NCBI RefSeq assembly: GCF_044502415.1
Contig: NZ_CP172402.1
Source: Haloimpatiens lingqiaonensis
Lineage (GTDB): Bacteria; Bacillota; Clostridia; Clostridiales; Clostridiaceae
Reading direction: 5' to 3' (one strand)
Length of the DNA: 64,000 bases
Shown: one piece after another, positions 8,627 to 17,475 of the stretch
Layout: the number at the start of each line of letters is the position of its first letter
Numbering within the stretch: position 1 is the stretch's first letter
Notes under the pieces: model-generated
Told to the model about the DNA's origin: nothing
Databases searched by the model: none
The model's input: the letters and a program-made list of their open reading frames with translations, nothing else
Translations under genes and position numbers: made by a program

Positions 8627-9667
8627 TTATTTATTTAGGTTATCTGAAGAATTCTTATTTAGAGTCTTTATAACTTCTCTTAATATGGATATCACCTTAG
8701 GATAATGCATTCTTGTAGGTCCAATAATGCCAATAGCACCTAAAGGTCTGTTGTTTATACTATAGACAGCAGATATAATACTACAGTCCTCTGCACCCTC
8801 TATAAAATTCTCAGTTCCAATTTTTATAGATACTTTGTTAGGATTAAGCCCTTCATTTAACAATAGTCTTATCTTTTCTTTGTCATCTAAAAGACTTAAA
8901 AATTTTCTCGCATTATCTATATCATTGTATTCTTGATAATTAAATATGTTTGTTGCTCCTCCTAAATAAAACTGAGATTCATCAATTTCTATTAGAGTTT
9001 CTGCCAGTGTACTTATTATAACACCTATACTTGAATAGCTATTTTCTAGTTCCTGCTCTATTTCATAAATGCACTTATTAAAAAACTCATCTACAGTTTT
9101 ATATCTTAGCTTCTCATTGATATAATTATTAAATCTAAAAATCCATTCATTATCTATTTCTACATCCAACCTCACTATAGCATTTTTAACTAAAGCTGTA
9201 TCTGTAACTATGGTCAAAAGTACATTAGAACCATCTATAGGTGTTAACTGTATATGTTTTATATAACTCTGTCTTAAAGAAGGTGCCTTTACAACGCATG
9301 TTAGCTTTGTAAGTTGTGACAATAACTCTGTCACGTCTTGAATGGCTTTATCCATTTGAAAAATTGCTAAATCCATAATGCTCTTTTGTATAGTAAGCTC
9401 ATCTTCAGGTGATATTTTAGGTAATTGCATAAACTCATCTACATACAACCTGTAACCCTTATCTGAAGGTTTTCTCCCAGAGGAACTATGAAGTTGCTCT
9501 AAATAACCCATATCCTCTAAATCAGACATTTCATTTCTTATGGTTGCTGAGCTTATTCCTAAATCATATTTCTTTGCTATAGTCCTTGATCCAATGGGTT
9601 CTCCTGTGTTTATATAGTCGTGAATTATAGCTTGAAGTATTCTAATTTTTCTTTCATCTATATTCAT
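8627..9667 (-). CDS. hrcA: Heat-inducible transcription repressor HrcA
   Basis: Repressor of class I heat-shock genes. An N-terminal winged helix (about 5-75: RKIRILQAIIHDYINTGEPIG and the SSATIRNEMSDLE recognition region) is followed by GAF-like and dimerisation domains, with the C-terminal motif GAIGIIGPTRMHYPKVI. It is 346 residues from the ATG at 9667, which has GAGGTGAT upstream. A perfect CIRCE operator lies 18 bases before the start, so HrcA should repress its own operon; in the family, GroE activity modulates this repression. Confidence 0.97.
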   Translation of the reverse strand: MNIDERKIRILQAIIHDYINTGEPIGSRTIAKKYDLGISSATIRNEMSDLEDMGYLEQLHSSSGRKPSDKGYRLYVDEFMQLPKISPEDELTIQKSIMDLAIFQMDKAIQDVTELLSQLTKLTCVVKAPSLRQSYIKHIQLTPIDGSNVLLTIVTDTALVKNAIVRLDVEIDNEWIFRFNNYINEKLRYKTVDEFFNKCIYEIEQELENSYSSIGVIISTLAETLIEIDESQFYLGGATNIFNYQEYNDIDNARKFLSLLDDKEKIRLLLNEGLNPNKVSIKIGTENFIEGAEDCSIISAVYSINNRPLGAIGIIGPTRMHYPKVISILREVIKTLNKNSSDNLNK

Positions 9668-9684
9668 AAATATCACCTCTTTTA

Positions 9685-9711
9685 TTAGCACTCATTAGCA
9701 TTGAGTGCTAA
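9685..9711 (-). promoter_or_regulatory. CIRCE operator (HrcA binding site)
   Basis: Perfect consensus inverted repeat, TTAGCACTC - 9 bases - GAGTGCTAA, between the promoter and the hrcA start codon. It controls hrcA-grpE-dnaK-dnaJ. Confidence 0.98.
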
Positions 9712-9724
9712 CGACTATGTTTTA

Positions 9725-9753
9725 AACATATCACTCTAATTTTTTTTTGTCAA
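9725..9753 (-). promoter_or_regulatory. Sigma-A promoter of the hrcA operon
   Basis: On the minus strand a perfect TTGACA (9748-9753) is followed after 17 bases by TATGTT (9725-9730, 4 of 6). Transcription would start close to or within the upstream arm of CIRCE, the usual arrangement for HrcA repression. Confidence 0.85.
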
Positions 9754-9945
9754 CATAGAGTATGTAATATAAATTCAAATTAGTGTTATTTTATCTTATT
9801 TAACCATATTTTTCTCGTTATTTCTGCTTATTACTTTCATTTAATATACTTTTCAATTTAAACACTAGTATTTCTATATTATACTGTAACTAAGACACTA
9901 ACCTCAGCTATTAATATTCATTTGTTATATTTCAATCCAAGTACT

Positions 9946-11064
9946 TTAATCTAACATAAAATCGCTCATTATAACATTGGATACCTGTATTCCCTCTTCT
10001 GATAAAAATATCCTATCTTCCTCTTCAATCATTAAATTCATAGCTTTATATTTATCTATAATATTCCCATATACATCATAAATATCTATACCATATCTAT
10101 CTTTAAATTCTTTCTTTGAAATTCCTTGGATTTTTCTAAGTCCCATAAAAGCATACTCTTCCATGTTTTCTTTTGTAGAATTTTTATGCTTATCTACTTG
10201 AGCACTATTTTTACTTTCCATAAGCTCAATATAGTGGCATATATCCTCTTGGTTATAATATCTTTCATCATTTAAATAAGAGTGTGCTCCTGAACCACAC
10301 CCTATATATTCTTCCAGGTTCCAGTAAATCAAATTGTGTCTGCACTTCTTACCTTGTCTAGCAAAATTAGATATTTCATATTGCTCATATAAATTTTCCT
10401 TTAAAAAATTTACCGTTTCTATATACATACTTCTCTCTTCTTCTTCTGATGGCAAAGATAATTTTTCTATATTTTTATAAAAAGCCGTACCTTCCTCAAC
10501 TATAAGACTATAACAAGAAAGATGTTCTGGCTCCATATTTATTACATTTCTCAAAGTTTCCTTCCAATCTTCTAAGCTTTGATTAGGAAGACCAAACATA
10601 AGATCTATATTTATATTTTTAAATCCATAATCTCTAGCCATTTTATAGCTGTTTTTAAAATCCTCTAAAGTGTGAATTCTACCTAATGTTTTTAAAATAT
10701 CATCTTGCCATGCCTGAAGTCCTATACTTAACCTATTTACTCCCATTTCCTTAAAAAACTTAATTTTTTCTTCTGTAAAAGTTCCTGGATTTCCTTCAAC
10801 GGTAAATTCTAAATCCTTTTCTTTATTCAAACCATCCAAAGCCTCTTTTATAAATTTCCACGCATCTAAAGATAAATAGGTGGGAGTTCCCCCACCTATA
10901 AATATAGTACCAATTTTATTTTTAATTCCGCATATCTCTTTACTTAAAGCTTTAGCATAATTTATCATAAAAGATTCTTTACCACTAAAGGAAGGAAAAT
11001 CACAGTAAAAACATTTTTGTTTGCAAAATGGAATATGAATATATAATCCTACTGATTCACCCAT
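9946..11064 (-). CDS. hemW: HemW-type radical SAM protein (heme chaperone family)
   Basis: Radical-SAM protein of 372 residues related to oxygen-independent coproporphyrinogen oxidase HemN; members at this locus are now called HemW and are thought to be heme chaperones. The cluster motif CKQKCFYCDF (residues about 16-25) is preceded by GLYIHIPF, with GGGTPTYL and LSIGLQAWQD further on. The ATG at 11064 has GGAGG upstream; the longer reading begins in non-homologous sequence. It follows lepA, as in B. subtilis (lepA-hemN-hrcA). An eight-unit heptanucleotide array ends only 24 bases upstream of the start codon. Confidence 0.9.
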   Translation of the reverse strand: MGESVGLYIHIPFCKQKCFYCDFPSFSGKESFMINYAKALSKEICGIKNKIGTIFIGGGTPTYLSLDAWKFIKEALDGLNKEKDLEFTVEGNPGTFTEEKIKFFKEMGVNRLSIGLQAWQDDILKTLGRIHTLEDFKNSYKMARDYGFKNINIDLMFGLPNQSLEDWKETLRNVINMEPEHLSCYSLIVEEGTAFYKNIEKLSLPSEEEERSMYIETVNFLKENLYEQYEISNFARQGKKCRHNLIYWNLEEYIGCGSGAHSYLNDERYYNQEDICHYIELMESKNSAQVDKHKNSTKENMEEYAFMGLRKIQGISKKEFKDRYGIDIYDVYGNIIDKYKAMNLMIEEEDRIFLSEEGIQVSNVIMSDFMLD

Positions 11065-11087
11065 TTTAAATTCCTCCCTATCTTTAC

Positions 11088-11143
11088 AAATATTAAATAT
11101 CAAATATCAAATATCAAATATCAAATATTAAATATCAAATATT
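11088..11143. repeat. Heptanucleotide tandem array (AAATATC)8
   Basis: Eight contiguous 7-bp units, mostly AAATATC with a few AAATATT, between lepA and hemW. The array lies in the presumed 5' untranslated or promoter region of hemW. Confidence 0.95.
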
Positions 11144-11193
11144 GCTGATTTTTAGTAAAACTAAAATTCTTCCTTAACTATTATTTCATCGGT

Positions 11194-11223
11194 CTAGCAC
11201 CTAGTACCTAGTACCTAGTACCT
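11194..11223. repeat. Heptanucleotide tandem array (CTAGTAC)4
   Basis: Four 7-bp units of CTAGTAC or CTAGCAC plus a partial fifth, just downstream of the lepA stop. The unit is unrelated to the AAATATC array 50 bp away, but the period is the same. Confidence 0.93.
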
Positions 11224-11245
11224 AAATATATTCTCGAAAAAGGTA

Positions 11246-13051
11246 TTAGTCAACTTTAAGTATAGACATAAATGCCTCTTGTGGAACTTCAACAGAACCT
11301 ACCTGTCTCATTCTCTTCTTACCCTTCTTTTGTTTCTCCAGAAGCTTTCTCTTTCTAGATATATCTCCACCATAACATTTTGCAAGTACGTCTTTTCTTA
11401 GAGCTTTTACTGTTTCTCTTGCAATTATTTTAGAACCAACTGCCGCCTGTATTGGAATTTCAAACATTTGTCTTGGTATAATTTCTTTTAACTTTTCTGC
11501 AGTATTTCTTCCTCTGTTATAAGCTCTTTCCTTTGGCACTATCATAGAAAGTGCATCTACCACATCTCCATTTAAAAGTATGTCAAGCTTAACAAGTTCC
11601 GTTTCTTTATATCCATCAAGTTCATAATCTAAAGATGCATATCCTTTGGTTCTTGACTTTAACACATCAAAGAAATCATAAATTATCTCATTAAGTGGTA
11701 ATTGATAATGAAGAACTACTCTTGTAGTTTCTATATATTCCATGTTTATGAAATTACCTCTTCTTTCTTGGCACAATTCCATTATGGATCCTACAAAATC
11801 AGAAGGTGTAATTATGGAAACTTTTACTATAGGCTCTTCCATATACCTAATCTCTGATGGATCTGGTAAATTAGTAGGATTAGTTATATCCATATTAGTT
11901 CCATCAGTTTTATGAACCTTATAAATAACAGAAGGCGCTGTAGTTATTATGTCTAAATCAAATTCTCTTTCAATTCTCTCTTGAATAATTTCCATATGCA
12001 AAAGTCCCAAGAAACCACATCTAAATCCAAAGCCAAGTGCTATAGATGTTTCTGGTTCAAACAATAGAGCTGCATCATTTATTTGTAGCTTTTCTAAAGC
12101 TTCTTTTAATTCATCATATTTAGCTCCATCCACTGGATAAATTCCACTGTAAACCATTGGTATAGCAGGTCTATACCCTGGAAGAGCTTCTTCTGTAGGC
12201 CTTTTAGATTCTGTTACTGTATCACCTACACGAGCATCTCTTACATTTTTAATTGATGCTGTAAAATATCCAACATCTCCTGCTTTTAACTCTTCCACTG
12301 GATAAAAGTTAGGAGCAAAAATACCTACTTCGGTAACTTCATATTCTTTTCCAGTAGACATAAACTTCATTTTAGTTCCCTGTTTTATAGTTCCATTTTT
12401 AATTCTTATAAAAGAAACAACACCCTTGTAACTATCATAGTAAGAGTCAAACACCAATGCTTTTAAAGGAGCTTCTTCATCCCCTGAAGGTGCTGGCACC
12501 TTTTCTACTATAGCCTCTAAAACATCCTTTATATTTAATCCTGTTTTAGCTGATACAACTGGTGCATCATGAGCTTCTATACCTATTACATCTTCAATTT
12601 CCTCTTTTACTTCCTCTGGTCTTGCACTAGGTAAATCCGCCTTATTTATTACAGGAACTACTTCTAGGTTGTGATCCACTGCTAAGTAACAGTTAGCTAA
12701 TGTTTGAGCCTGAATACCCTGAGTAGCATCTACTACTAAAATAGCTCCTTCACAAGCTGCTAAACTTCTTGAAACCTCATAATTGAAGTCTACATGTCCT
12801 GGAGTATCTATTAAATTTAATATATATTCTTTTCCATCTTCGCTTTTATATACTAATCTAACTGCCTTAGACTTTATAGTTATTCCTCTTTCTCTCTCTA
12901 ATTCCATACTATCAAGAACCTGCTCTTCCATTTCTCTACGAGTCAATGTTCCAGTTTCTTCTATCAATCTATCCGCAAGCGTAGACTTACCATGGTCTAT
13001 ATGCGCCACTATAGAAAAGTTTCTTATGTACTTTTGTCTTTCACCTTTCAT
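11246..13051 (-). CDS. lepA: Elongation factor 4 (LepA)
   Basis: Translational GTPase that acts on stalled ribosomes and in 30S biogenesis. G motifs are visible in order: AHIDHGKSTL (G1), RERGITI (G2 region), DTPGHVDF (G3), NKADLP (G4) and SAKTG (G5). Domains II, III and V follow, and the LepA-specific C-terminal domain contains RGRNTAEKLKEIIPRQMF and ends GSVEVPQEAFMSILKVD. The length of 601 is typical. It is downstream of the repeat island and followed by hemW, the order seen in B. subtilis. Confidence 0.97.
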   Translation of the reverse strand: MKGERQKYIRNFSIVAHIDHGKSTLADRLIEETGTLTRREMEEQVLDSMELERERGITIKSKAVRLVYKSEDGKEYILNLIDTPGHVDFNYEVSRSLAACEGAILVVDATQGIQAQTLANCYLAVDHNLEVVPVINKADLPSARPEEVKEEIEDVIGIEAHDAPVVSAKTGLNIKDVLEAIVEKVPAPSGDEEAPLKALVFDSYYDSYKGVVSFIRIKNGTIKQGTKMKFMSTGKEYEVTEVGIFAPNFYPVEELKAGDVGYFTASIKNVRDARVGDTVTESKRPTEEALPGYRPAIPMVYSGIYPVDGAKYDELKEALEKLQINDAALLFEPETSIALGFGFRCGFLGLLHMEIIQERIEREFDLDIITTAPSVIYKVHKTDGTNMDITNPTNLPDPSEIRYMEEPIVKVSIITPSDFVGSIMELCQERRGNFINMEYIETTRVVLHYQLPLNEIIYDFFDVLKSRTKGYASLDYELDGYKETELVKLDILLNGDVVDALSMIVPKERAYNRGRNTAEKLKEIIPRQMFEIPIQAAVGSKIIARETVKALRKDVLAKCYGGDISRKRKLLEKQKKGKKRMRQVGSVEVPQEAFMSILKVD

Positions 13052-13199
13052 TTATACTACCGCCTTTCTAAACTTAGCCTATGTAAAAACTATTTTTTTC
13101 TCAATCGTTATCTTTTAAACTATTTTTTATAATTCAATATTATTTATACATATAGTAATCCTTTTTAAGGTAAACTAAATCACAGTAAATTATACCACA

Positions 13200-14404
13200 A
13201 CAACCGCAACTTATGTCAAGACATAAGAAAATTGTGACGTTGTCACAATTTTCAGTGGGCCAAAATTAGTGTGCTAGTTGGCCAGTGTGCTAGAGGGCTA
13301 AAATTAGTGTGCTAGGGAAGGATAATTTTTCTTCATTGCATTACGAAAAATTTTAGAATGTAAAAAAGATAGCTAACATAATTTCACAACGTGAAATTAT
13401 GTTAGCTATCTTTTCGGACTTAATTTAAATCTTTTATTGGCGACAGCCAGACTAAATATATAAATATCAAATAATGTGGATTTTCTTCATTTTATTCAGA
13501 AAATCTTTAATTTATAAATAAAAAAGCGCTTATAATCTTTTAGGCGTAGCCTTTAGAAAAGTTATATGATACTTATTAAAATAAAATAGTAACTAAAATT
13601 TAATTCATTTTGCCGTAAGGCAATTGTTTGTATAAATCTTAGTTTGTAGGGGAGAAAAAGTAAGAGATAAAAAGTAAGAAGTAAGAGTAAAGGTTAAAAC
13701 TCAAGGAGTTTTTTATAATTAATTTGTGAATAAGTAAAAGGTAATAGTTGTGGTTAAAATTCAGAAAAGCTGAATTTTTGAAGAACTATTGCTTAAAGGG
13801 CTGATAAGCCCGCAGACCGATAGGTCACAAAAATAGCCATACTTTCACTTACCACATAAAACCTTAATAATATTAATAATTAGTTTCCAGTTACATTTTT
13901 ATTTTAAATTTTCACAAAAGTAGGTTACCCCAACCATCTTCTATAATAAATTTTTCATTACAAATCAGCAGGCTACGCCAAAAGAACTTTTCAAGTGCTC
14001 AACTCCTGACTTTTTACCTTATAGCTTGTTTTACTATTACATTTATTTAATTAAAGATTTTCCATAACGCAGTGGAGGACAATCCTCATTCACTCTTACT
14101 TCTTACCCCTTACTTAATTCTCAATTGTCCATTGTCCATTGTCACTTCTTACTTCCTCTACAAATTCTAATTTAAGAAATTCCATAGGAATTTCAACATT
14201 AATTGATATTTGATATTTGATATTTCTATATTTTCGCTGGCTACCGCCAATAAAAGATTTTTTAAGCCCTTAAAGAAAATATGTAACTGCTTTGTTTAAT
14301 GAAACAGTTATATCTTTTCTTACTATACTATTCTTCATATTCAATTAAAGATTTTCCGTAACATAGTGGAGGAAAATCATCCTTTAGTAGGCCGTTCTCT
14401 CCCG
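13200..14404. repeat. Composite repeat island 1 (no genes)
   Basis: Gene-free DNA between lepA and spoIIP made of nested repeats. An 8-bp-period stretch built on AGTGTGCT lies near 13260-13310. A hairpin around 13380-13415 pairs GATAGCTAACATAATTTCAC with its complement. AAGTAAG-type heptads follow at 13658-13692, then two small hairpins (AAAACTC..GAGTTTT near 13700; ATTCAG..CTGAAT near 13770). Inverted modules around GGCGACAGCC (about 13440) and GGCTACCGCC (about 14240) suggest an old foldback structure. Much of it has homologous blocks in the island at 29.2-29.9 kb. I see no open reading frame with family similarity. Confidence 0.8.
14086..14157. repeat. Heptanucleotide array with drifting unit
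   Basis: About ten 7-bp units in register, changing along the array from CTCTTAC and TTCTTAC through TCAATTG and TCCATTG to TCACTTC and TTACTTC. The period is kept while the unit sequence changes. Confidence 0.85.
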
Positions 14405-14673
14405 TGACGATATATGCATGAACTGAAAAATCTGATTTTAATGGAGTGATAAATGTGAAATTTAGGACTATTGAACTAGCCTTAGAACTTCTTTATTTGT
14501 CCATTTAAAGCACCGTTAAGAAGTTTTCATTGCCTAAGCGAGGCACGAGTGAGTTTGAAAACTTTAGGGGCTTTAAATGGACAAATATTAGAAATTCTTG
14601 GCGTATTGTTCAAGTCCAAAATTGCACATTTATCACGGAATTAAAATCAGATTTTTCCTATGCACTTACGTCT
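14405..14673. repeat. 268-bp foldback element, copy 1
   Basis: End-to-end inverted repeat. The outer arms (about 50 bp) start GAAAAATCTGATTTTAAT and end with the complement. Inner arms pair TTTGTCCATTTAAAGC with GCTTTAAATGGACAAA, then AAGTTTTCA with TGAAAACTT, closing on the apical TGCCT-AAGCG-AGGCA. It ends 11 bases beyond the spoIIP stop. A second copy lies at 29876-30143 in the same position relative to selB. It encodes no recognisable protein. Confidence 0.88.
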
Positions 14674-14683
14674 CAACATATCT

Positions 14684-15805
14684 TTATTGTTTTCTGTTTA
14701 GGTGTTCTGCTAAGATTCTTGCTATATATTTGCCTGTGCGTTTAGCTTCATCGGTGGTATTTACATAAGATCCCATTTCAATTAAAATAACATTCTTACT
14801 CTTATTTTGATTAAAATGTCTACTTCCTCTATCATAATAATATATCTTTTGCTTCCTTAAAAAATTTGGATACAATTTATCACATATGGAAACTAACTTA
14901 TTTGTCAAAGCCAAAGTATCCTTTAAATTTGGACTACTTTTATCTATTACAAACATAGCTCTTGCAATATCTTCCCCATTTAACTTAGTTGTAACTAAAC
15001 TTTTGTCTGATGGTGAATCCCTATGTAAATCTATTATTAATTTAAAATCACCATACTTCTTTAGATATCTATCTAAAGTCTCACCAGATTTTACATAACA
15101 CTTTGGATATATACTATCGTGAATAGTTTTATCATGTATTACACATATACCATAATTCTGCATCAACTCATTTGCTAATACATCTCCCACAGCACATATA
15201 TTTACATTTTGATCTTCACTGCTAGGATTTCCTGGTCTAAAACTTTCATGGGTATGAGTGTGATATATAAGCACTTCTGGTTTATTCATGTTTAAAGTTT
15301 TCTTAAGACTGCTGTCATAAGCTGGGCTTTGAGTGTTCTTACTACTTGCATCGTTGTCCTTCACCTCTCTGCAAACTTCTTTATCGTCTAATTCAAAAGG
15401 ATTTACAACTACTTTCCCCTCTTTATCATACACTCTATCCTGTTCTTTATTATTCTTTTGATTTCCTGTTGTTTGTTTTGATTTATCCTTATCTATAATT
15501 GCTATTTCTTTTTTTAATATAGACTTAGGATTTTTAATACCTAGTGCCTGCAAAAAGCTTTCTTTTAAAGAATTAGTATTCAAAAGGTCATTGTTTACTA
15601 CCTTTACTGTTGGAATAGAATAATTTAATACCTTTACATAAAAAGATGATTTGCCTTTTTCTCCTTCTATATCATAACCTCTTACCAATTGAGGACTTAT
15701 TAGAGTAATTATCATGATCACTACTATGCAAGATATACTCATTATAAGCTTAAATTTCTTATTAAAATTCAAGTCAATTTCTCTATTTATTTTTTTGTAA
15801 TCCAA
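14684..15805 (-). CDS. spoIIP: Stage II sporulation protein P
   Basis: Amidase/endopeptidase that works with SpoIID and SpoIIM to degrade septal peptidoglycan during engulfment. The N-terminal membrane segment is at about residues 20-40 (LIMSISCIVVIMIITLI), followed by a variable linker and the SpoIIP catalytic domain with IYHTHTHESFRPG, IIDLHRDSPSDK and a C-terminal ILIEMGSYVNTTDEA. The length of 373 is typical. It follows gpr by about 120 bases, the conserved gpr-spoIIP order. The foldback element lies directly beyond its 3' end and could act as a terminator. Confidence 0.95.
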   Translation of the reverse strand: MDYKKINREIDLNFNKKFKLIMSISCIVVIMIITLISPQLVRGYDIEGEKGKSSFYVKVLNYSIPTVKVVNNDLLNTNSLKESFLQALGIKNPKSILKKEIAIIDKDKSKQTTGNQKNNKEQDRVYDKEGKVVVNPFELDDKEVCREVKDNDASSKNTQSPAYDSSLKKTLNMNKPEVLIYHTHTHESFRPGNPSSEDQNVNICAVGDVLANELMQNYGICVIHDKTIHDSIYPKCYVKSGETLDRYLKKYGDFKLIIDLHRDSPSDKSLVTTKLNGEDIARAMFVIDKSSPNLKDTLALTNKLVSICDKLYPNFLRKQKIYYYDRGSRHFNQNKSKNVILIEMGSYVNTTDEAKRTGKYIARILAEHLNRKQ

Positions 15806-15929
15806 TTTTATTCCTCCCCTTTGTTTATATTGTTCTTAATTTATATAATATTAAAGAGGAATAAAATATATTACTACCTTTATTAAATTTGTAAAATTTT
15901 TTAAAAAATACGTTTAAAATGTTATTTTT

Positions 15930-16904
15930 TTAATTCAGATATTTATTTATATCTTCAAGTTCTAAGGCTGGTTGTAAAGCTATGTTTATTCCATTGGCTA
16001 CTATCTTTGTAACAGATTCTACTACCATATCTACTTCTTTAGGTGTAACCATTAAATTTCCTACGTATGGATCTAATACCTCCTGTATGAGTTTCTGCTT
16101 TTCATTTCTATTTAGTTCTTTTAACATATTATAAAACTTACTTCCTGTTTCTGATTGGCTTATAAGTGCATCTACCACTAAATCTATGGTATCATTGGCC
16201 ATGGTTGCAGCATCTACTACTGTAGGAATTCCTATAGCTATTACTGGAACATTTAATGTCTTTTCACTTAATTCCATTCTCCTGTTTCCAACGCCAGAAC
16301 CTGGTGATATGCCTGTGCTTCCTATTTGAATGGTACTATTAACTCTATTAAGTTTTCTAGAAGCCAGTGCATCTATACATATAACTAAATTAGGCTTTAC
16401 CTTATCTACTACAGATCTTACTATTTCACTGCTTTCTATTCCAGTGGTTCCCAAAACTCCTGGTGCTACAGCACAAACTGACCTTATTCCCTCATCTATT
16501 TCATTAGGCACTAGCTGTTTTAAATGTCTAGTTATCATTAATTGTGAAACTACTTTAGGGCCTAAAGCATCAGGAGTTACCTTTTCATTTCCAAGTCCCA
16601 CCACCATAGCTGTCATACTGTCATCCAATTTAATTAAGGCGGATAATTCCTTTGCAAGTACTTTACTTATATTATCTTTAGTATCTGCATCATAGTGTGC
16701 AAACTCTGGCATATCTATAGTTATGTAATCACCCTTAGGTTTTCCCATGGCCTTTTCACCAGTTTCATTCACCACTTTAACTCTTGTTACCCGTATATTA
16801 TCCTCCTCATACTCTTGTACTTCTACTCCAGGCATTTCTACATTGTTTTGTTGCTTGTATATTTCCCTAGCTTCCACTGCTAAATCAGTTCTTATGCTAA
16901 ACAT
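15930..16904 (-). CDS. gpr: Germination protease GPR
   Basis: Aspartic-type protease (family A25) that degrades small acid-soluble spore proteins at germination; it is made in the forespore as a zymogen. The family blocks FSIRTDLAVEARE, GDYITIDMPEF, VGLGNEKVTPDALGPKVV and GVGNRRMELSEKTLNVPVIAIGIPTVVDA are present. The ATG at 16904 has AAGGAG nine bases upstream; the ATG seven codons earlier overlaps that site. The length is 324. It diverges from rpsT. A weak sigma-G-like promoter is visible upstream. Confidence 0.96.
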   Translation of the reverse strand: MFSIRTDLAVEAREIYKQQNNVEMPGVEVQEYEEDNIRVTRVKVVNETGEKAMGKPKGDYITIDMPEFAHYDADTKDNISKVLAKELSALIKLDDSMTAMVVGLGNEKVTPDALGPKVVSQLMITRHLKQLVPNEIDEGIRSVCAVAPGVLGTTGIESSEIVRSVVDKVKPNLVICIDALASRKLNRVNSTIQIGSTGISPGSGVGNRRMELSEKTLNVPVIAIGIPTVVDAATMANDTIDLVVDALISQSETGSKFYNMLKELNRNEKQKLIQEVLDPYVGNLMVTPKEVDMVVESVTKIVANGINIALQPALELEDINKYLN

Positions 16905-16951
16905 TACCCTACACTCCTTTTTCATAAATTTTAAGAGCTTCTTTTATTTTA

Positions 16952-16982
16952 TAGTATTCTACAAATATTTTTGTTTTATCCT
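16952..16982 (-). promoter_or_regulatory. Possible forespore (sigma-G-like) promoter of gpr
   Basis: On the minus strand AGGATA (16977-16982) and AATACTA (16952-16958) are spaced by 18 bases, near the sigma-F/G consensus (TGAATA and CATACTA). The match is imperfect; the call leans on gpr being a forespore gene. Confidence 0.35.
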
Positions 16983-17042
16983 GTAACTATGTTTTTAGCA
17001 GTGATAATTCAAATTACTAATGGCTGTATAAATAAATTACTC

Positions 17043-17071
17043 TTGAAGTCATATATAATTAATGCTATAAT
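17043..17071 (+). promoter_or_regulatory. Sigma-A promoter of rpsT
   Basis: TTGAAG (17043-17048), 17-base spacer, perfect TATAAT (17066-17071). The start codon is about 97 bases downstream, leaving room for a leader. Confidence 0.8.
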
Positions 17072-17167
17072 AGCATTTGTTAAATATATATATAAATATA
17101 TATTATCGCGTATGCAGATTTCCCCAAAGCTGCAAAACCCTACAAAAATACAAGGGGGTGAAAAAGA

Positions 17168-17434
17168 ATGGCAAACATTAAATCAGCTAAGAAAAGAATA
17201 AAAGTTATAGAAACTAAAACTCTTAGAAACAAGATGATAAAATCTGCTTTAAAAACTCAAATTAAAAAGTTTGAGACTGCAATAGCAGAAAAAAATCTTG
17301 AAGAAGCTAAGGTTCAATATACAGCTACTGCTAGAGCTTTAGATATGGCTATATCTAAAGGTATATTACATAAGAACAAAGCTTCAAGAAAGAAATCTAG
17401 ATTAGCAGCAAAATTAGCTCAATTATCTGCTTAA
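17168..17434 (+). CDS. rpsT: 30S ribosomal protein S20
   Basis: Primary 16S rRNA-binding protein of the small subunit. The 88 residues begin MANIKSAKKRIKVIETKTLR and are helical and very basic, ending HKNKASRKKSRLAAKLAQLSA, as in the family. AAGGGGGTG precedes the ATG. It stands alone on the plus strand between gpr and holA with its own promoter and terminator. Its position next to holA and comEC is conserved with B. subtilis. Readings that start further upstream are not supported. Confidence 0.97.
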   Translation: MANIKSAKKRIKVIETKTLRNKMIKSALKTQIKKFETAIAEKNLEEAKVQYTATARALDMAISKGILHKNKASRKKSRLAAKLAQLSA

Positions 17435-17439
17435 TAATT

Positions 17440-17472
17440 AAACCGGTGTATATACACCGGTTTGTTATTTTT
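17440..17472 (+). terminator. Terminator of rpsT
   Basis: Perfect hairpin (AAACCGGTGTA with its complement, 17440-17463) followed by a T-rich run. holA converges on it from the other side, and it may serve both. Confidence 0.88.
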
Positions 17473-17475
17473 ACG

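Noticed and set aside
14530..14745. Plus-strand open frame of 71 codons inside foldback copy 1 (and the related frame at 30020-30310 in copy 2)
   Set aside because: Both are readings through the inverted-repeat element into the 3' ends of spoIIP and selB. The sequences are similar only because the element is repeated, there is no ribosome-binding site, and the frames end differently.
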